Source: Mycolicibacterium cosmeticum (GTDB taxonomy: Bacteria; Actinomycetota; Actinomycetes; Mycobacteriales; Mycobacteriaceae). From it: a stretch of 64,000 nt of DNA. This document shows, in pieces, positions 60,827-64,000 of the stretch (position 1 is the first letter of the stretch; each line of letters starts with the position of its first letter). The stretch covers positions 118,581 through 182,580 of the forward strand of contig JACPVS010000026.1 in the NCBI GenBank assembly GCA_016197365.1. Direction: 5' to 3'. The notes below the pieces were generated by a model. It worked only from the letters and a program-made list of their open reading frames with translations. It did not search any database and was not told the DNA's origin. A program made the translations under genes and the position numbers.

Positions 60827-61838
60827 CAAACTCCTCGGCGATGAGGGCGCGGTGTTCAGCGGCGCCGCCGAGCAGAAGCTCGCCGGCCTTGGCCCGCTTC
60901 AGCGCGAACTGAAGGTCGTTCTCCCACGTGAAGCCCATGGCTCCGAAGGTCTGCAGGCCGTGCTGGAACACCAGTGTCTGGCATTCCCCCGCGCTGGCCT
61001 TCGCCATCGCCGCGGCGATACGCCGCCGCGGATCGTCGGCGGCGATGGTGAGCGCGGAGAAGTAGGACAGTGCCCGGGCCCGCTCGATCGCCACGTACAT
61101 ATCGGTGGCCTTGTGCTGAATGGCCTGGAACGAGCCGATCGGCACCCCGAACTGCTGGCGGCTCTTCGCGTGTTCGAGGGCCAGATCGAGGATGCGCTGG
61201 CAGGCCCCGACCATCGTGATGGCCATCCCCATCAACGCGATGTGCCGAGAACGTTCCACCAGGGCAAGCGCGGTCGACGGATCCAGATCCAGTCGGTCCG
61301 TCTCCTCCACCCGCACCCGGTCGAAACTCACCTCGGCCACGTGCAGGACCGGATCGAACACGTCCCGGCGATGCGCCTTGGCGATGTCGGCGTCGATCAG
61401 GAAGATGCCGGCAGGCGTGACCACGGCGAGCCGCTCCGCACGGTCCCCGTCGAGCACGAATTTCGATGTGCCGTCGAGCACCCAACCCTGCTGGTTCCAG
61501 TTGGCGCTGACCCCGTCGTAGATCGCGGCGCCGGCCTTCGACGGATCGAAACGCTCACCGGCCAGCGGCGCGAACTGCGACAGCGTGGCCAGGAACGGCG
61601 TCGGGTCGGTGGCGCGCCCGAGTTCCTCCAGCACGATGGCCAGTTCGACCGCGTTCTCCGGGTCGGCCAGCTCGGTCCAGCCCGCTTCCAGATAGGACTT
61701 CCACAGTGATTCGGCTGCTCCTGGGGTCCCCTTGTCCTCTGCGATTCCGCGGACGAGCGACGCCGGGCACTGTTTGCCCACCGCGTCGCGCACCGTCTCT
61801 TGCCATAGCCGCTGGTCATCATCGAACTCAAGAAGCAC
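60810..61838 (-). CDS. Acyl-CoA dehydrogenase-like, smaller partner
   Basis: 342 residues, about 50 short of a standard acyl-CoA dehydrogenase. The FAD-binding SEPxAGSD segment is not seen and the middle beta-domain is reduced (GTSKFVLDGDRAERLAVVTPAGIFLID); helical C-terminal domain with AKSRQQFGVPIGSFQAIQHKATDM and GAMGFTWENDLQ. Pattern of the incomplete subunit in heterotetrameric steroid-type enzymes that need a partner to bind FAD. GGGAGG 6 nt before GTG 61838. Confidence 0.88.
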   Translation of the reverse strand: MLLEFDDDQRLWQETVRDAVGKQCPASLVRGIAEDKGTPGAAESLWKSYLEAGWTELADPENAVELAIVLEELGRATDPTPFLATLSQFAPLAGERFDPSKAGAAIYDGVSANWNQQGWVLDGTSKFVLDGDRAERLAVVTPAGIFLIDADIAKAHRRDVFDPVLHVAEVSFDRVRVEETDRLDLDPSTALALVERSRHIALMGMAITMVGACQRILDLALEHAKSRQQFGVPIGSFQAIQHKATDMYVAIERARALSYFSALTIAADDPRRRIAAAMAKASAGECQTLVFQHGLQTFGAMGFTWENDLQFALKRAKAGELLLGGAAEHRALIAEEFDATRI

Positions 61839-61871
61839 GCGGCACCTCCCGCCTTACTTGTTCGGACGCTG

Positions 61872-61888
61872 CGAGAATAGCATTCTCC
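61872..61888 (-). promoter_or_regulatory. Operator CGAGAAT-agc-ATTCTCC before the dehydrogenase pair
   Basis: Near-perfect shared dyad 33 bp upstream of the GTG start at 61838. On the reverse strand it contains TATTCT, a possible -10, with CGGACA 16 bp farther upstream as a weak -35. Its position resembles the perfect copy at 28362. Confidence 0.55.
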
Positions 61889-61994
61889 TAACTGGTGTCC
61901 GCGTTCTCCTCCAGCCAGTATGGAGTTTCACTAATCAACGGCTACGCGACTGACCAGCACGCTCTCCCACCAGCGGCGATGTAAGCGAACCGCT

Positions 61995-62036
61995 GGAGAA
62001 CATTATTCTTGATTTGGAAGAACAAGGATCTATGCT
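61995..62036 (+). promoter_or_regulatory. Promoter with dyad GGAGAAC-att-ATTCTTG before the amidohydrolase
   Basis: -35 TTGATT (62009-62014), 16 bp, -10 TATGCT (62031-62036), about 50 bp before the start. The dyad at 61995-62011 overlaps the -35. With the copy at 61872 it lets one regulator act on both divergent units. Confidence 0.5.
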
Positions 62037-62091
62037 GGGAACAACTCCGGCCCGGTTTTCGGTCCGGCATGCGATCTGAAGGATGGCGCTG

Positions 62092-63201
62092 GTGAAGCAG
62101 TTCAGTGACGGCTCGGGCGTGGTGCAGGTGCCCGTCATCGATGCCAGCGTCCACGTCTTCTTCGGTTCCAACAAGGACCTTCGACAGAATTTTCTGCGTG
62201 AACCCTTCAGCAGCCGCGGCTTCCCCGACTACGAGATGGACTGGTACGGCGCACCGGGCGGTGAGTACCTGAAGGAAGCCAAGGGCCCCAACCGCGAATA
62301 CCCGGGCTCCGACGTCGACCTGGTGGCCAAGCACCTGTTCGCCGATCGCGGCGTCGACGTGGCAGTGCTGCACCCGATGACCCGCGGCATCATGCCCGAC
62401 CGCCACCTCGGCTCCGCACTCGCCGCGGCCCACAACGACATGATGGTGACCCGCTGGCTGGACCACGACGAATTCGGTGACCGGTTCCGGGGCACCATCC
62501 GGGTCAACCCCGACGACATCATCGGGGCCCTGCGCGAGATCGCGAAGTACAAGGACCACCCGAGGGTCGTGCAGATCGGTGTTCCCCTGCAGTCGCGCGA
62601 GCTGTACGGCAAGCCGCAGTTCTGGCCGTTGTGGGAAGCCGCCGAAGCGGCCGGCCTGCCGGTGGCCGTGCACATCGAGGTCGGCGCCGGAATCCAGTTC
62701 TCCCCCACACCATCCGGCAAGACCCGGACCTATGAGCAGTACCTGTCGTTCATGTCGCTGAACTACCTGTACCACCTGATGAACATGATCGCCGAGGGCG
62801 TGTTCGAGCGGATGCCCAACCTCAAGATGGTCTGGGCCGACGGCGCCGCCGACATGCTCACCCCGTTCATGTGGCGGATGGACTGCTTCGGCAGGCCCCA
62901 TCTGGAGCAGACCCCGTGGGCGCCCAAGATGCCCAGCGACTATCTGCCGGGGCACGTCTTCTTCATCCAGGGCGGCTACGACGGACCCGGCGACGTCGAC
63001 TACGCGGGTGAATGGTTCGCCTTCACCGGCAAGGAGGACATGACGATGTTCGGGTCCAGCTACCCGCATTTCCATGCCGCCGACCTGACCGTGCCTGCCG
63101 CGTACAGCGCCGAGCAGCGCGACAAGTTGTGCTGGCGCAACGCCGCCGAACTGTATGGCATTCAAAGTCCGGTTTTTTCATCCGCTTCGGGCGCACAGTA
63201 G
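62092..63201 (+). CDS. Amidohydrolase-2 family TIM-barrel protein
   Basis: 369 residues. VPVIDASVHVFF replaces the usual metal motif DxHxH (one His kept), HIEVG supplies a barrel His, and MFGSSYPHFHAAD stands where GSDYPH is typical, with Ser for the usual Asp. The metal site may be altered. GTG 62092 is chosen because GAAGG (62078-62082) is 9 nt before it; ATG 62083 directly abuts GAAGG. It probably shares a transcript with the next amidohydrolase, 19 bp away. Reaction unknown. Confidence 0.87.
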   Translation: MKQFSDGSGVVQVPVIDASVHVFFGSNKDLRQNFLREPFSSRGFPDYEMDWYGAPGGEYLKEAKGPNREYPGSDVDLVAKHLFADRGVDVAVLHPMTRGIMPDRHLGSALAAAHNDMMVTRWLDHDEFGDRFRGTIRVNPDDIIGALREIAKYKDHPRVVQIGVPLQSRELYGKPQFWPLWEAAEAAGLPVAVHIEVGAGIQFSPTPSGKTRTYEQYLSFMSLNYLYHLMNMIAEGVFERMPNLKMVWADGAADMLTPFMWRMDCFGRPHLEQTPWAPKMPSDYLPGHVFFIQGGYDGPGDVDYAGEWFAFTGKEDMTMFGSSYPHFHAADLTVPAAYSAEQRDKLCWRNAAELYGIQSPVFSSASGAQ

Positions 63202-63220
63202 AGCCGGCGAGGAGGCCCTG

Positions 63221-64000
63221 ATGACAGTTACCGCCACCCCCCGCGTCGCTCCGGCCGAACGCATCGCGGTGCGCTGCGTCGACTCCGACGTGCACCCGAT
63301 GCCGCGCCGCGGTGAACTCGGCCCGTACCTACCCGAGCCCTGGCGCAGCAAGTACTTCGGCTCGCACCCCGTCGGCGAGCAGATCTATTACGACGCACCG
63401 GATTACGCGCATTCCTACGCCATGCGGGTGGACGCCTTCCCGCCCGACGGCCAATTCGCCTGCAGCGACCCGGAGTTCGCCTTCAAACAGTTGATCATGG
63501 AGGCCGGCTCCGATATCGCGATCCTGGAGCCCACCCACGTCGAGTACCGGCTGGGCGAAGCCACCCACGCGTTCTGCCAGGGCGTGAATTCCTGGCTGGC
63601 GGAGAACTGGCTGGATTCGAAGAACAATTGGCATGAGCGCTGGCGCGGTTCCATCTGCGCGGCCATCGAAGCGCCGGAACTCGCCGCCGCCGAGATCCAC
63701 AAGTGGGCCCAACACCCCTTTATGGCCCAGGTGCTGATCAAAGCCGAACCGCGTCCGTCCTGGGGTGACCCAATGTACGACCCGATCTGGCAAGCGGCCA
63801 CGGAAGAGGACATCACCGTGTCCTGCCACCTTTCCCGTGGGTACTACGAGACGCTGCCCATCCCGCCGGTCGGATTCCCCAGCTACAACCACGACTTCAT
63901 GGTCACCTACTCACTGCTGGCCGCCAACCAAGTCATGAGCCTCATCTTCGACGGCGTCTTCGACCGCTTCCCCACCCTGCGCATCGTCTTCGTCGAACAC
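63221..64000 (+). CDS. Amidohydrolase-2 family protein, 5' part, runs off the right edge
   Basis: 260 codons visible, no stop before the window end. N-terminus RCVDSDVHPMPRRGELGPYL has the DxDxHP-like start of the family, and CHLSRGYYETLP is a barrel strand with His. GGAGG (63211 region) is well spaced before ATG 63221. Forms a pair with the preceding amidohydrolase; they may be subunits of one enzyme or act in sequence. Confidence 0.86.
   Translation, partial: MTVTATPRVAPAERIAVRCVDSDVHPMPRRGELGPYLPEPWRSKYFGSHPVGEQIYYDAPDYAHSYAMRVDAFPPDGQFACSDPEFAFKQLIMEAGSDIAILEPTHVEYRLGEATHAFCQGVNSWLAENWLDSKNNWHERWRGSICAAIEAPELAAAEIHKWAQHPFMAQVLIKAEPRPSWGDPMYDPIWQAATEEDITVSCHLSRGYYETLPIPPVGFPSYNHDFMVTYSLLAANQVMSLIFDGVFDRFPTLRIVFVEH

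Overview
The window is high-GC DNA (roughly two thirds G+C) from a mycobacterium, most likely an environmental rapid grower of the Mycolicibacterium type. Evidence: a bacterial type I fatty acid synthase, a complete yrbEAB-mceABCDEF operon with Mce-associated proteins, a WS/DGAT acyltransferase, a hemophore-family protein, a mycofactocin-type SDR, five cytochromes P450, and many genes that look leaderless (a -10 hexamer 5 to 7 nt before ATG or GTG). I saw no tRNA, rRNA, IS element, phage gene or CRISPR array. All functions are read from sequence motifs; no database search was run.

Layout. 1-6937 (-): 5' three quarters of fas. 6938-7786: long structured intergenic region with hairpins and a 14-bp palindrome. 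7787-11689 (+): polyamine-type ABC transporter. 11693-17424: MerR regulator, MFS transporter, LtrA protein, two tail-to-tail IspD-like genes, patatin. 17456-25684: quinone oxidoreductase, WS/DGAT, then a P450 / Coq4-like / P450 group with an SDR and a third P450. 25704-30735: two acyl-CoA ligases, an amidohydrolase and an enoyl-CoA hydratase. 30747-36541: VOC protein, a four-gene membrane operon ending in NorE/NorF-like subunits, TetR, P450, TetR. 36686-40229: MmpS-like secreted protein, two Mce-associated membrane proteins (+), three secreted proteins (-). 40261-54851 (-): mceF to yrbEA, thiolase, HMGCS-like/DUF35 fusion, CoA-transferase, aldehyde dehydrogenase. 55094-59007 (+): two SDRs, ferredoxin, P450, TetR. 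59247-63999: hemophore-like protein, acyl-CoA dehydrogenase pair (-), two amidohydrolases (+).

How it fits together (inference). From about 18 kb onward the genes form a catabolic island: Mce/YrbE importer, P450 plus ferredoxin for hydroxylation, SDRs and ALDH for alcohol-to-acid oxidation, ligases and a CoA-transferase for CoA activation, a two-subunit acyl-CoA dehydrogenase, enoyl-CoA hydratase, thiolase/DUF35 pair and three TIM-barrel amidohydrolases. This parallels mycobacterial cholesterol catabolism but lacks the Ksh/Hsa ring-degradation genes, so the substrate is probably another lipophilic, perhaps cyclic or branched, molecule. A shared dyad, roughly yGAGAAy-N3-rTTCTCr, occurs at nine places and at most of them overlaps a candidate promoter, suggesting one regulon. 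A second unusual point is the Coq4-family gene between two sibling P450s in an organism expected to use menaquinone.
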